A stretch of DNA of 64,000 nt from an uncultured Oceanobacter sp. GTDB taxonomy: Bacteria; Pseudomonadota; Gammaproteobacteria; Pseudomonadales; Oceanobacteraceae. Below, piece after piece: positions 26,468-38,500 of this stretch (position 1 is the first letter of the stretch; each line of letters starts with the position of its first letter). The position numbers and the translations under genes are program-made. The notes beneath the pieces are model-generated. The model was not told where the DNA came from. It made no database searches and saw nothing but the letters and a program-made list of their open reading frames with translations. Location of the stretch: NCBI GenBank assembly GCA_913061185.1, contig CAJXTI010000002.1:124001-188000 (forward strand). The letters are read 5' to 3'.

Positions 26468-27532
26468 TTAACCGTGATAGCCCGGACTCAGCTCAACCAC
26501 CGCTTCAACAAAAGCTTTGGCTCGTTCAGGATCGACAAACTGGTGAATACCGTGGCCAAGGTTAAACACATGGCCGGTGCCATAACCATAGCTGTCCAGG
26601 ATACGTTTGACCTCAGTACGAATCGTCGCCGGGGAAGCGTATAACACCGACGGATCCATATTACCTTGCAAGGATACTTTATCGCCGACACGACGACGGG
26701 CTTGGCCTATATCTGTCGTCCAGTCCAGTCCTAGCGCATCCGCGCCGGTATCTGCCATCGACTCCAGCCACTGACCACCTCCCTTGGTGAACAGGATCAC
26801 CGGAATCTGCTGACCGTCATACACACGGGTCAGCCCTTCCACAATCTGGCGCATATAGCGCAGCGAAAATTCCTGATAAGCCACATCACTCAGACTGCCC
26901 CCCCAGGTATCAAAAATCTGTACCGCCTGGGCACCCGCCCGAATCTGGGCATTAAGATAATCGATCACCGACTTGGCCAGAACATCCAGCAGCTGGTGCA
27001 TGACCTCCGGCGTGTCGTACATCATCGCTTTCACATGACGAAAATCCTTGGAGGAGCCGCCTTCTACCATATAGGTCGCCAGCGTCCAGGGGCTGCCAGA
27101 GAATCCGATCAGCGGCACCCGGCCATTCAGTTCGGAGCGAATCGTACTCACGGCCTTCAAGACGTAATCCAGATCCGACTCGGTATTCACTACCTTCAGG
27201 CTCTGAACATCGGCTTCGGTACGGATGATCTTGTTAAAGCGTGGGCCTTCACCGGTCTCGAAGTACAAGCCAAGCCCCATAGCATCAGGGATGGTCAGAA
27301 TATCGGAGAACAAGATAGCGGCATCCAGCGGGAACCGCTCCAGCGGCTGAATCGTTACCTCGCACGCCAGTTCGGGATTTTTGCACAACGACATAAAGTC
27401 GCCGGCTTCTCCCCGGCTGGCACGATATTCAGGCAGATAGCGCCCGGCCTGACGCATCATCCAAACAGGCGTGCGATCAACAGGTTGGCGCAGCAGCGCT
27501 TTAAGAAAACGGTCGTTTTTAAGTGGGGACAT
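26468..27532 (-). CDS. hemE: Uroporphyrinogen decarboxylase
   Basis: A 354-residue enzyme converting uroporphyrinogen III to coproporphyrinogen III in haem synthesis. The family N-terminus '[17 protein letters not shown]' is intact, as are '[16 protein letters not shown]' and '[17 protein letters not shown]'. The start at 27532 gives the usual length. In Pseudomonas hemE directly follows gltD; here a giant lipoprotein gene lies between them. Confidence 0.97.
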   Translation of the reverse strand: MSPLKNDRFLKALLRQPVDRTPVWMMRQAGRYLPEYRASRGEAGDFMSLCKNPELACEVTIQPLERFPLDAAILFSDILTIPDAMGLGLYFETGEGPRFNKIIRTEADVQSLKVVNTESDLDYVLKAVSTIRSELNGRVPLIGFSGSPWTLATYMVEGGSSKDFRHVKAMMYDTPEVMHQLLDVLAKSVIDYLNAQIRAGAQAVQIFDTWGGSLSDVAYQEFSLRYMRQIVEGLTRVYDGQQIPVILFTKGGGQWLESMADTGADALGLDWTTDIGQARRRVGDKVSLQGNMDPSVLYASPATIRTEVKRILDSYGYGTGHVFNLGHGIHQFVDPERAKAFVEAVVELSPGYHG

Positions 27533-27635
27533 GCAAATCATCCGTCGCAAGAAAAGTACTGGCGACGGATGATAGCAAAAATGACGCGAGGGTTATTGAT
27601 TTGTGGCCTCAGACAAGAGGCCACATTGGCAGGGG

Positions 27636-30600
27636 TTATGGGTACAGAACCCGAGGTGTTTCATAACTACCATTGTTCAAATTCAGTTCAATGGAAACAC
27701 CCACACCGTCCACTTCATAGCTGATGAAGTACATTTCACCAAAACTTGGCAATTTATCCAAAGCCGGGTAACGACTTACACCATTGGCATACAAAATCCC
27801 CAGAGAATTAGCCACCGGGCCATCTCCTCGTACTTTGAAGCCATCCGCTTCCGCTGTCAGCGTCGTACCAAACGGCGGGATATTCCCATTCTCATCCTGA
27901 GCCAGAACGTAGAAGCCACCGGAAGCACCCAAAGTGTAAGTATCTCCTTCGGCTTCCGTATAGGTACCATCGCTATCGGTATCCGCCCAGATACGGATGC
28001 TGGCCGCTGACAAACCAGCACTCTGAATAATGCGCACACTGTCGCGAACATGCATCAAGGAGCTACAGTGATCATCACCGACAGCAACCGCCTCTTCGGT
28101 ACACATAGTGCCCTGATAACCATTCGAAGGAGCAGCGTCGTAGCTACCGTCTTCATCATAGTCAGCGAAGAACTCGACATAGTACTGGTCGCTGTCATTG
28201 CGGGTAGGTTGTTGATCCCAGTTGTCATCCCGGAATGCTTCACCAAAGAGCACATACGGTTCAGTCAAAGCAGACCCTGCTGACACATATTGAACCGGTG
28301 CAGCAATAGACGTTTCTACAATGGCAACCCCAACGGTGTACACGACGGGAGCCGGGAAGCCAACAGCAGCCTGGAAAGCAACGGAATCAACATCAACGGC
28401 ATCAATCACAGAATCACTGTTATCGTCTTCATCAATGTAACCATCTGCGTTTAGGTCTTCGTCAATCAGACCATCCAGGTTGTAGTCTACGTCAACCAGG
28501 TTATCCGCATTAATGTCTGAATCCGGTTCACCATCACCGTTCAGATCCACATCAATAAAACCATCACCATCGGTATCTGTATCAATCAGGGCATCGGTGT
28601 TGTTATCCACATCAATGAGGCCATCGGTATTGATATCAACATCAATCACTCCATCGGTATTCACATCTTCATCCACCCAACCATCGCTATTCTGATCCCG
28701 GTCGATATCGCCATCACCGTTGAGATCCAGATCATAGATACCATCGTTATTGGCATCAATATCAATGTTACCGTCAGAATCAAGATCTACATCAATGTAG
28801 CCGTCACCGTTCGTATCCGCATCAGGAGTGCCATCTTGGTTGATGTCGGTATCTGTCAGGCCATCACCATCCAAGTCCGTAGTATTATTGGTGTAAATAT
28901 CGAATCGACCGTCACCATCCGCATCGGTGTATCCAGCTTCACCGACGGTATACGCCATAATGGTTGTCATGCCCAAAACCGTCGTTTTAGCAGCTAGTGG
29001 GTTACCACTAGCGTCCTCAATGCCCGAAGCATTAGTAGGGTTGGTTTGTGGATCAATCTCATTTACGCGCTCCAGATCACTATCAGAGCTACCAGGACGT
29101 ACACCACTACTACTCCAAACCACGGAACACACCCCGCCAGATGTCGTGCAATAAGGTTCAACAATACCGCTCTCGGCGGTGAAGTTAACAATGGTTCCAT
29201 TGGCTACCGGGTTTTGGTATTGGTCTGCGGCATACACGGTCACATTCACCTCGGTGCCATTCACATCAAAAGCACCAGGGTTAAAGGTATCTACCGACAG
29301 CTGGAAACTATCCTGGTCGGCGATGCCGGTGGTGACGGATATTGGCTGAGAACTGGTCTGAATATAGACATCATCCGTGTCAGTATCCGTATCTTCACCG
29401 GCCACCTGAACCTTGGCAATAACACCCACCACCGTATGGGCTGAGCCAGAGTTAATAATTGCGGTCACCTCACCATTACCGTCACTTACATCCGAAGGCT
29501 GGGCCAGAGAAACACCACCTGTTGTGTTTGTCAGAGTAAACTCAACGGTTTCATTCTCAAGCGGTTCTCCGTTTGTGTCTGTTACAGCAAAGGTCAAGAC
29601 AGACTGTTTCGGCAATACTGCATCACCAATGGTAGAGATGGAAATAGCCTCTGCCGTTGCGGACACGTAGGCGATTGATCCCAGCTCAACGTCCGCAATA
29701 CTAATCGTACCAGTTGCAACCCCCAGAGAAGAGGTGACATCAATCACGCCATCCACCACTTTGAACAGTTCAACCTCGATATTGTCTGTACCAGTACAAC
29801 CGTCCGCACTGTAACTAAAGGTCACCTGTCCCTGGGCCACGATGGTTTCATCGTAAGTAAAAGAGGCTTGGACAGGGATCTGAGAGGCACATCCAGAAGT
29901 CACGGTGACACCGTACGATCGATTATTAATCTTCTGGTACTGGGGCGAGCTGTTCGCATCAACAATGTTGACGGAAATCAAAGCACTACTTCCAGCGCCA
30001 ATACTCGCTGGATAGATAGTCATATTTGCTTCACTAAAAGTGTCTTCTTCACCAGTTCCCAAGCGAGGGTCGATACCTTCCGTCACATCAATATTAAAAG
30101 GCGTCAGTATCGCCAGGCAGCCAGAAGTATCGCCGCCAAAAATACAAGAAGCCGTGGAAGTTCTATCAGACACAAGCGCTGTAATGCTATGCGTACCAAT
30201 ACAACCACTCACTGTCAGATCTGTCGTATAGCGGGTTGTCACCTCACCAGAAACAAAACTCTGCTTCTTGACACTGAATTCTTTGACCGAGCAGCCCGAA
30301 GGTGGCTCTGCAAACCACTCCAGAATAGCGTTTTCGTTGGTGATCAATGCATTGGCGGATAAAGGGTCGACCAGATTCAGTAACAGGATTGTTTCGCTTT
30401 CTCCATCCAGCTCTGTTTCACCCGCAACCTCATCTTTAATAAACGATGAACCCTCACCATACCCCAGCAGAGGCTTGGCAGCATCCAGAGAGGTTGATGC
30501 TATTACTACGTCGCTGTTTATTATCACAGGAGAGCCGGAGGAATCGTTCAGCTGCACTTTAATTGTAATAACACCCTCACACTTCAGATTTCGATACGTA

Positions 30601-33600
30601 CTGGTAACCGTGTTTGAAGAGCTATAAGTACTTTCTATAGCAAAAACACCCGCATTGGCAATTATGCTGCCTGACTCATCGGTACAAGTATCAGTAAAGA
30701 CATATTGGTAAGTGTCTGTGAGCGCCGTATTGGCATTCGACTTATTCACGCCGCTCACCGTCACGGTCACACTTTCACCAACAAGAATATTGTAGCCGCT
30801 AAGTAGCAAGGTGCCTTCATTAAAGACCGCACCAGTACCAGCACCCAAGCCAGGAACAACCACCTCACTGCCTGACTCAGCCAGCGTCACTGCTATGACA
30901 ATGCTGTCGAGCACGTCGCTGCCGCCTGCCAGGTACAGGCTGGCGGTCACTTCGCTACTGCTACAGGTTGGTGCTGCCGCACCGGCGGTATACCGGGTTT
31001 CGATCGCGCTGGTCAGGCTTTGGCTGGCGACGCTGAACGATCCAGCATCAGCCGCACAGGCTATGGTTTCTGTCCATTCGATACGATACGCCGCCGAGTT
31101 AATCGCCGCGTTGGCGTCCAGTGGGTTGACGGCATCTGCCGTCAATGTGGTTTCGTTGCTGCCGGTGATGGTCACCGCCAGATCGGCGGCGGTATCACGG
31201 AACTCGGCTCCGGTGCCGGTACCCAGTTTTGGCAAGGTCGCAGACAAGGTCGCACTGGCGCTCACGCCTGCAACATCGTTGCCCGTTTCCAGATCCACCA
31301 GTTGCGCCGTCAGGCTGATATTGCCGCTGGCACAGGCCAGTGCCGATGGCGTGTAGGTGGTGCTGGCGGTGCCGTTGCTGCTGATGACGTTGGCGCGGCT
31401 GAACGCCGTCGCGCCGTCGCAGCTGGAGCTGAAGTCGAACTGGTAGCGGTCGCTCAACAGGACGTTGAGGTTGTCCGCATCCACCAGGTTGACGCTGACG
31501 CTAATTGCTTCGCCCACCAGAACATTGCTGGCGCTCAGGTTCAGGGCATTTTCGATAAAGCTGTCGCCGTTGCCGTTGCCCAGATCCGGGGTGCTGGTCT
31601 CGGTCGTGGTGGTCGCCAGGGTGACGGCTACCGCAATGCTGTCGAGCACGTCGCTGCCGCCTGCCAGGTACAGGCTGGCGGTCACTTCGCTACTGCTACA
31701 GGTTGGTGCTGCCGCACCGGCGGTATACCGGGTTTCGATCGCGCTGGTCAGGCTTTGGCTGGCGACGCTGAACGATCCAGCATCAGCCGCACAGGCTATG
31801 GTTTCTGTCCATTCGATACGATACGCCGCCGAGTTAATCGCCGCGTTGGCGTCCAGTGGGTTGACGGCATCTGCCGTCAATGTGGTTTCGTTGCTGCCGG
31901 TGATGGTCACCGCCAGATCGGCGGCGGTATCACGGAACTCGGCTCCGGTGCCGGTACCCAGTTTTGGCAAGGTCGCAGACAAGGTCGCACTGGCGCTCAC
32001 GCCTGCAACAAGCGACCCAGAGTTCAGGTCATACAAGGAAACGGTGATTGTGTCGTTTAAGCAATTATTATTAAGCGCTGTATAGGTAGTCGTAGCTGTC
32101 CCTGTACTGCTGATCACATTGGCCCGACTGAAGCTGGCATCTGCACCACAGGCAGAGCGGAATTGATATTGATACCGAGCTGCCAGAGTTTCATTGAGGT
32201 TTTCTGAATCAACCAAATTCACAGAAACGGCGACTTCTTCACCAACCAGTACACTGGTTGCACCGAGACTTATCTCGTTGGCTATAAAGCTATCACCACT
32301 GCCAACACCGAGATCCGGTATTGCATCTGAATTGGCCGTATCCTGAGAAATGCTCAAGGTCGTGCTGATCGAGTCCACTACGACGCTATGATCACTAGCC
32401 AATACGACCGTTAAGGTTACGGTATTGTCACCGATACAACTGGTTAAATTCCCAATGTAACGGGTTGCTATCGTGCCATTTGTGATCGATTGATCGGCAA
32501 CACTGAACCCACCACAGGTGGTTTGCCAAAGAGCATCGTAGACTTCATTTTGCACCAGCGCATTGGCAGCGGATGGATCAACCAGTGTTGCGGATAAAAT
32601 AGAATCCGTCGTTCCTGCCAGCTCAAGGTCACCATCCAGTTCGTTATCCTGAAATGAAATTCCAGAGCTGTACCCAAGCTGCGGGTTCACAACTGGCAAG
32701 GTGTAGGTCGCCATTGCCACAGGCGTTGCGGCGGTAACATCAGCGCCATTAGGGTATAAATTTACAACAATATGTTCATCAGTTTCACACCCAGCATTGC
32801 TGTATCGGGATGAGACTTGGCCTGTTGAACTCTGTGTGACAGCAGGTGAAAAACTGGCAACGGCTGGATCAGCCGAGCTGCAGTTGGACTGAAACTGGTA
32901 GATATAGGTATCACCCAGCAAGGTATTTTCAGCATTTTTATCGACTGCACTGACAGTGAAAACGACACTATCACCATAGAGTACGTGGTCGTCACTGACC
33001 GCTGGCTGCCCCTCGTAGAAGGAAGCACCCGTACCAGAACCAAGTGCTGCTTGAATAGCATCACCACCAGTGGAAGACACTGAAATTGACACCGTCGTCG
33101 CGATAGTGTCAAGGATCGTCTTGTGATCATCCGCCAGAACCAGCTCAAGTGTGATGGTGTTATCACCAAGACAGGTTGTCAGGTTACCGTCATAGCGGGT
33201 AGAAAATTCACCAGCGGTAACATTTTGATCACGAATACTGAAGCTGCCACAACTGGTCGTCCAGAGGACATCGTAGTCACTGGAGGTCACCAGTGCATTC
33301 AGGTCGGACGGATCAACAATCGAGCCTGTCAGTACCGTTTCAGCCTCGTCAACCAGCTGGATATCACCTGAAAGAACACCATCCCGGAAGTTCACACCAT
33401 TATTATTACCCAACACTGGTGTGACAACAGGCACGGTGACAGATGCCGTTGCCAATGCCGAGCCACTGCTCACATCAGCGCTGGAAGAAAACATTTGCAC
33501 TGTAATGGTATCGCGGTCAGTACAACCGTCATTGACGTAATTCGAACTGATCTTGCCACTGGAGTTGGAGCTGCTGACTGTTGTGAAGTAAGCAGAAGGC

Positions 33601-33935
33601 GTTGCTCCGCTGGCACAACCTGAAGTAAACAAATAAGTATAACTACTGTCTGTCAATGTGGCGTTGCTGGCATTTCTATCAACGGCATCAACGGTGACCG
33701 TTATGGATCCTCCAAACAACACATGATCCGGGCTCAGGCTTGGCACACCGGAAATAAATGCGTTACCAGTACCGTTCCCCAAAGCAACCGATATATTGGT
33801 ATTGGTACCAGTGTCAGTACCCGTATCGGTCGTAGTATCGGTAGTAGTTGTGTCTACGACAGAGTCTCCCCCTCCACCACACGCCGTCAACCCCAGCGCC
33901 AGTAAAAAGGTGATTAACAAACCGCGACTAAACAT
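27636..33935 (-). CDS. Giant multidomain surface lipoprotein with Ig-like and calcium-loop repeats
   Basis: About 2,099 residues. The start at 33935 has GGGAG 9 bases upstream and begins a lipoprotein signal, 'FLLALGLTAC' with lipidated C19; glycine at +2 predicts outer-membrane sorting. A Thr/Asp-rich linker follows. Residues about 45-1410 hold eleven Ig-like domains, each opening with 'LGxGxGxxF' and most having two cysteines. Two types alternate (A: 'VLVGExxxVxVxxVD', B: 'DPxxANALxxxxY..W..C..F'), giving a 245-residue A-B unit. Residues about 1414-1620 resemble bacterial Ig-like Big_1 domains ('VLTFAVTDTNGEPLENETVE'). Residues about 1669-1845 are some 17 Asp-rich repeats of 10 residues ('NxDGxIDxDx'), like thrombospondin type 3 or EF-hand loops. 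A final domain of about 240 residues follows. A surface adhesin or biofilm matrix protein is inferred; no enzyme motif is seen. Confidence 0.85.
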   Translation of the reverse strand: MFSRGLLITFLLALGLTACGGGGDSVVDTTTTDTTTDTGTDTGTNTNISVALGNGTGNAFISGVPSLSPDHVLFGGSITVTVDAVDRNASNATLTDSSYTYLFTSGCASGATPSAYFTTVSSSNSSGKISSNYVNDGCTDRDTITVQMFSSSADVSSGSALATASVTVPVVTPVLGNNNGVNFRDGVLSGDIQLVDEAETVLTGSIVDPSDLNALVTSSDYDVLWTTSCGSFSIRDQNVTAGEFSTRYDGNLTTCLGDNTITLELVLADDHKTILDTIATTVSISVSSTGGDAIQAALGSGTGASFYEGQPAVSDDHVLYGDSVVFTVSAVDKNAENTLLGDTYIYQFQSNCSSADPAVASFSPAVTQSSTGQVSSRYSNAGCETDEHIVVNLYPNGADVTAATPVAMATYTLPVVNPQLGYSSGISFQDNELDGDLELAGTTDSILSATLVDPSAANALVQNEVYDALWQTTCGGFSVADQSITNGTIATRYIGNLTSCIGDNTVTLTVVLASDHSVVVDSISTTLSISQDTANSDAIPDLGVGSGDSFIANEISLGATSVLVGEEVAVSVNLVDSENLNETLAARYQYQFRSACGADASFSRANVISSTGTATTTYTALNNNCLNDTITVSLYDLNSGSLVAGVSASATLSATLPKLGTGTGAEFRDTAADLAVTITGSNETTLTADAVNPLDANAAINSAAYRIEWTETIACAADAGSFSVASQSLTSAIETRYTAGAAAPTCSSSEVTASLYLAGGSDVLDSIAVAVTLATTTTETSTPDLGNGNGDSFIENALNLSASNVLVGEAISVSVNLVDADNLNVLLSDRYQFDFSSSCDGATAFSRANVISSNGTASTTYTPSALACASGNISLTAQLVDLETGNDVAGVSASATLSATLPKLGTGTGAEFRDTAADLAVTITGSNETTLTADAVNPLDANAAINSAAYRIEWTETIACAADAGSFSVASQSLTSAIETRYTAGAAAPTCSSSEVTASLYLAGGSDVLDSIVIAVTLAESGSEVVVPGLGAGTGAVFNEGTLLLSGYNILVGESVTVTVSGVNKSNANTALTDTYQYVFTDTCTDESGSIIANAGVFAIESTYSSSNTVTSTYRNLKCEGVITIKVQLNDSSGSPVIINSDVVIASTSLDAAKPLLGYGEGSSFIKDEVAGETELDGESETILLLNLVDPLSANALITNENAILEWFAEPPSGCSVKEFSVKKQSFVSGEVTTRYTTDLTVSGCIGTHSITALVSDRTSTASCIFGGDTSGCLAILTPFNIDVTEGIDPRLGTGEEDTFSEANMTIYPASIGAGSSALISVNIVDANSSPQYQKINNRSYGVTVTSGCASQIPVQASFTYDETIVAQGQVTFSYSADGCTGTDNIEVELFKVVDGVIDVTSSLGVATGTISIADVELGSIAYVSATAEAISISTIGDAVLPKQSVLTFAVTDTNGEPLENETVEFTLTNTTGGVSLAQPSDVSDGNGEVTAIINSGSAHTVVGVIAKVQVAGEDTDTDTDDVYIQTSSQPISVTTGIADQDSFQLSVDTFNPGAFDVNGTEVNVTVYAADQYQNPVANGTIVNFTAESGIVEPYCTTSGGVCSVVWSSSGVRPGSSDSDLERVNEIDPQTNPTNASGIEDASGNPLAAKTTVLGMTTIMAYTVGEAGYTDADGDGRFDIYTNNTTDLDGDGLTDTDINQDGTPDADTNGDGYIDVDLDSDGNIDIDANNDGIYDLDLNGDGDIDRDQNSDGWVDEDVNTDGVIDVDINTDGLIDVDNNTDALIDTDTDGDGFIDVDLNGDGEPDSDINADNLVDVDYNLDGLIDEDLNADGYIDEDDNSDSVIDAVDVDSVAFQAAVGFPAPVVYTVGVAIVETSIAAPVQYVSAGSALTEPYVLFGEAFRDDNWDQQPTRNDSDQYYVEFFADYDEDGSYDAAPSNGYQGTMCTEEAVAVGDDHCSSLMHVRDSVRIIQSAGLSAASIRIWADTDSDGTYTEAEGDTYTLGASGGFYVLAQDENGNIPPFGTTLTAEADGFKVRGDGPVANSLGILYANGVSRYPALDKLPSFGEMYFISYEVDGVGVSIELNLNNGSYETPRVLYP
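28404..28932 (-). repeat. 30-bp periodic array encoding Asp-rich calcium-loop repeats
   Basis: About 17 consecutive units of 10 codons with pattern 'NxDGxIDxDx', in frame inside the giant lipoprotein gene. DNA units are related but not identical. The DxDxDG-like spacing fits calcium coordination. Such arrays can change copy number by slippage or recombination, and gain or loss of units would keep the reading frame. Confidence 0.85.
30899..31275 (-). repeat. Perfect 377-bp direct repeat, copy 1
   Basis: Base-for-base identical with 31634-32010 by direct reading. It codes for roughly residues 888-1013 of the giant lipoprotein, covering the end of one A domain and a whole B domain. The two copies are exactly 735 bp (245 codons) apart, the length of one A-B unit. 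Confidence 0.95.
31634..32010 (-). repeat. Perfect 377-bp direct repeat, copy 2
   Basis: Identical partner of 30899-31275, coding for roughly residues 643-768 of the giant lipoprotein. Other B domains of the same protein have diverged strongly, so this pair reflects a recent duplication or gene conversion. Confidence 0.95.
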
Positions 33936-34017
33936 ACGGACAAGCTCCCTTGGAATTGTTCCTGACAGTTCTATGGTTCGGGAGAATACCACTTACGCAT
34001 GAGCAACGGCCACTCAC

Positions 34018-34043
34018 AAAAAACGCGGCCGGAGCCGCGTTTT
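34018..34043 (-). terminator. gltBD terminator
   Basis: On the minus strand AAAACGCGGC-TCCG-GCCGCGTTTTTTT is a 10-bp GC-rich hairpin with a T tract, 28 bp after the gltD stop. It also separates the glt operon from the giant lipoprotein gene that follows on the same strand, which therefore needs its own promoter. Confidence 0.85.
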
Positions 34044-34071
34044 CTACTTTCCGTCACAAAAATGGTATTTA

Positions 34072-35523
<1,452 letters not shown>

Positions 35524-35540
35524 CTATTGTCGCGTCGTAA

Positions 35541-38500
35541 TTACTCAGGACGAGCGCGGGTGTTTTTCAGCAACTGTTGCAGATCAGCAGCCTTCGGTTT
35601 AACCAGCCAGAAACGGCCAATAAAGCCATCGAAGTCGTCAAGGATTTCCTGTCCCCAGGCGCTTCCTGTCTCGGCAACAAATTCACGAATGACGCTGCGC
35701 AGGTGGTTACGGTGTCCTTCGGTTTCTTCGTTGGCGATCCGGTGAATATCCACCAACTCGTGGTTGTACTTGTCAACGAAACTGTTATTGCGATCCAGGA
35801 CATAGGCAAAACCGCCGGTCATACCTGCACCAAAGTTGTAGCCGGTTTCACCCAACACACACACCATACCGCCGGTCATGTATTCACAACAGTGATCCCC
35901 AGCGCCTTCGACGACCGCATGTGCACCAGAGTTACGCACAGCAAAACGTTCGCCAGCGCGGCCAGCAGCCAGCAGTTTGCCACCCGTTGCACCATAGAGG
36001 CAGGTATTACCGACGATGGACGTATCATTGGTTTTGAATTCAGAACCTTGTGGCGGGAAGATAACCAGCTTGCCGCCGGTCATGCCCTTGCCCACGTAGT
36101 CGTTGGCATCACCTTCCAATACCATGTCCAGACCACCCGCATTCCAGACACCGAAGGATTGACCGGCAACGCCTTTCAGATTCAGGCGCAGCGGTTTATC
36201 CGCCATTCCCTGATTGCCATAACGCTTGGCGATCTCACCGGATAACCGCGCACCAATGGAACGGTCACAGTTGGTGATGGTAAATGCATACTGACCACCC
36301 GTTTTAGCCTCAATCGCCGCCAGCACTTCCTCAACCATACGTTCAGCCAGCAGGCCTTCATCGTAAGGTGCATTACGTTCAACTTCGACAGTGTGCGGTT
36401 TATCGGCCGGAATCTGGTCATTCACCAGCAGCGGTGTCAGATCAAGATTACGCTGTTTACCGGTATTGCCTTCCAGCATATCCAGCAGGTCGGTACGACC
36501 AACCAGCTCTTCCAGAGTACGAACACCCAACTGAGCCATCAGACCGCGAACTTCTTCTGCCAAGAAGCGGAAGTAGTTTTTCACCATTTCGGCGGTGCCA
36601 ATATAGTGCTTGTCGCGCAGGTCATCGTTTTGGGTAGCAACACCGGTGGCACAGTTGTTCAGGTGACATATACGCAGATATTTACAACCGACCGCAACCA
36701 TTGGCAGGGTTCCGAAACCAAATGACTCCGCCCCCAGAATAGCAGCCTTGACCACATCCAGACCGGACTTCAAACCCCCATCCGTTTGTACCCGAACCTT
36801 GCCACGCAGGTCGTTGGAGCGTAGTGCCTGATGCGCTTCAGACAGACCCAGTTCCCATGGTGAACCAGCGTATTTGATGGACGTTAGCGGTGATGCCGCC
36901 GTACCGCCATCATAGCCGGAAATAGTGATCAGGTCGGCATAGGCCTTGGCCACACCGGCTGCGATGGTGCCCACACCAGGCTCAGAAACCAGTTTTACCG
37001 ACACCAGGGCTTTGGGATTCACTTGCTTCAAATCGAAGATCAGCTGGGCCAGATCCTCAATGGAGTAAATATCGTGGTGTGGCGGTGGTGAAATCAGCGT
37101 CACACCGGGCACGGAATAGCGCAATGTCGCGATCAGGTCATTGACCTTGCCACCTGGCAGCTGACCACCCTCACCTGGCTTGGCACCCTGGGCGACCTTA
37201 ATCTGCAGCACTTCAGCACTGGCCAGGTAAGCCGGGGTGACACCAAAACGACCGGAAGCAATCTGCTTGATCTTGGAATTTTTGTTGGTGCCATAACGAG
37301 CGGGGTCTTCACCCCCTTCACCAGAGTTAGAGCGCCCACCCAATTCATTCATGGCCTCAGCCAATGCTTCATGAGCCTCTGGAGACAGGGCCCCCAGCGA
37401 CATGGCAGCCGTATCAAAGCGGGCAAACAGCTTTTCTGCCGGCTCCACCTCACTGATATCGACTGGCTGGATATCCTTGCGGAACCCCAACAGGTCACGA
37501 ATGGTGGCGACTGGACGAGTGTTGACCAGTTCGGCAAAACGATCGTAGGCAGCCTGGCTATTCTGCTGTACGGCTTCCTGAATATTCTTTACCACATCCG
37601 GGTTATAAGCATGATATTCGCCACCGTGGACGTATTTCAGCAAGCCGCCCTGATCAATTTTCTTGCGTGCTTTCCAGGCGTGTTTCGCTATCAGTCGGAG
37701 ATCTTCATCAAAATCGACGAAGGTTGCCCCGCCAATACGACTGGTGACGCCACAGAAACACAGATCGACCACTTCCCGGCTCAAGCCAATAGCTTCAAAC
37801 AACTGCGAGCCACGATAAGAGGTCACCGTCGAGATACCCATTTTGGACATCACCTTCATCAGACCCTTGCGAATTGCCTTGCGGTAATTCTGCTGCGACT
37901 TGAGCGGGTCTCCCAACAGCTCGCCGGAGCGGTGCAAGTCGGTCAGGACGGTGTACGCCAACCATGGATAGACCGCTGTTGCCCCAAAGCCCAGCAGCAC
38001 GGCAAAGTGATGAGGATCTCGGGCATCACCGGTTTCAACCACGATATTACCGTTGGTACGTAACCCTTTGTGTACCAAATGATGGTGGACAGCGCCGGTC
38101 GCCATGACAGCAGGAATCAGCACCTGATCCCTGACCACATCACGGTCACTCAGAATCAGTATGACATTGCCATCCTGGATTGCCTGTTCTGCGGCAAGAA
38201 TCAGATTCTGAACGGCCTGCTTCAAACCGATGTCAGGATCAAACGCCATCGACAGCGTGGTGTGGCGGAATGCGTCTGCGGTATTATTGGTCAGGCCAAT
38301 AAACTTCAGCGGAGACAATACTGGTGACGTCAGAATAATACGATTGGCATGATCCGCAGTCTGTTCAAAGACGTTTTTCTCCGCCCCGATACAGGTTTCC
38401 AGCGACATCACAATCGCTTCACGCAGTGGATCGATCGGCGGATTGGTGACTTGGGCAAACTGCTGACGGAAGTAGTCGGCAACATGACGGACACGCAAAG

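Noticed and set aside
28404..28932. Short regularly spaced repeats resembling a CRISPR array
   Set aside because: The 30-bp units are contiguous, degenerate and in frame, coding for Asp-rich loops; there are no unique spacers, leader or cas genes.
31020..32060. 346-codon plus-strand frame with internal repeats
   Set aside because: It is the antisense shadow of the duplicated GC-rich block in the giant lipoprotein gene; its repeats simply mirror the 377-bp duplication.
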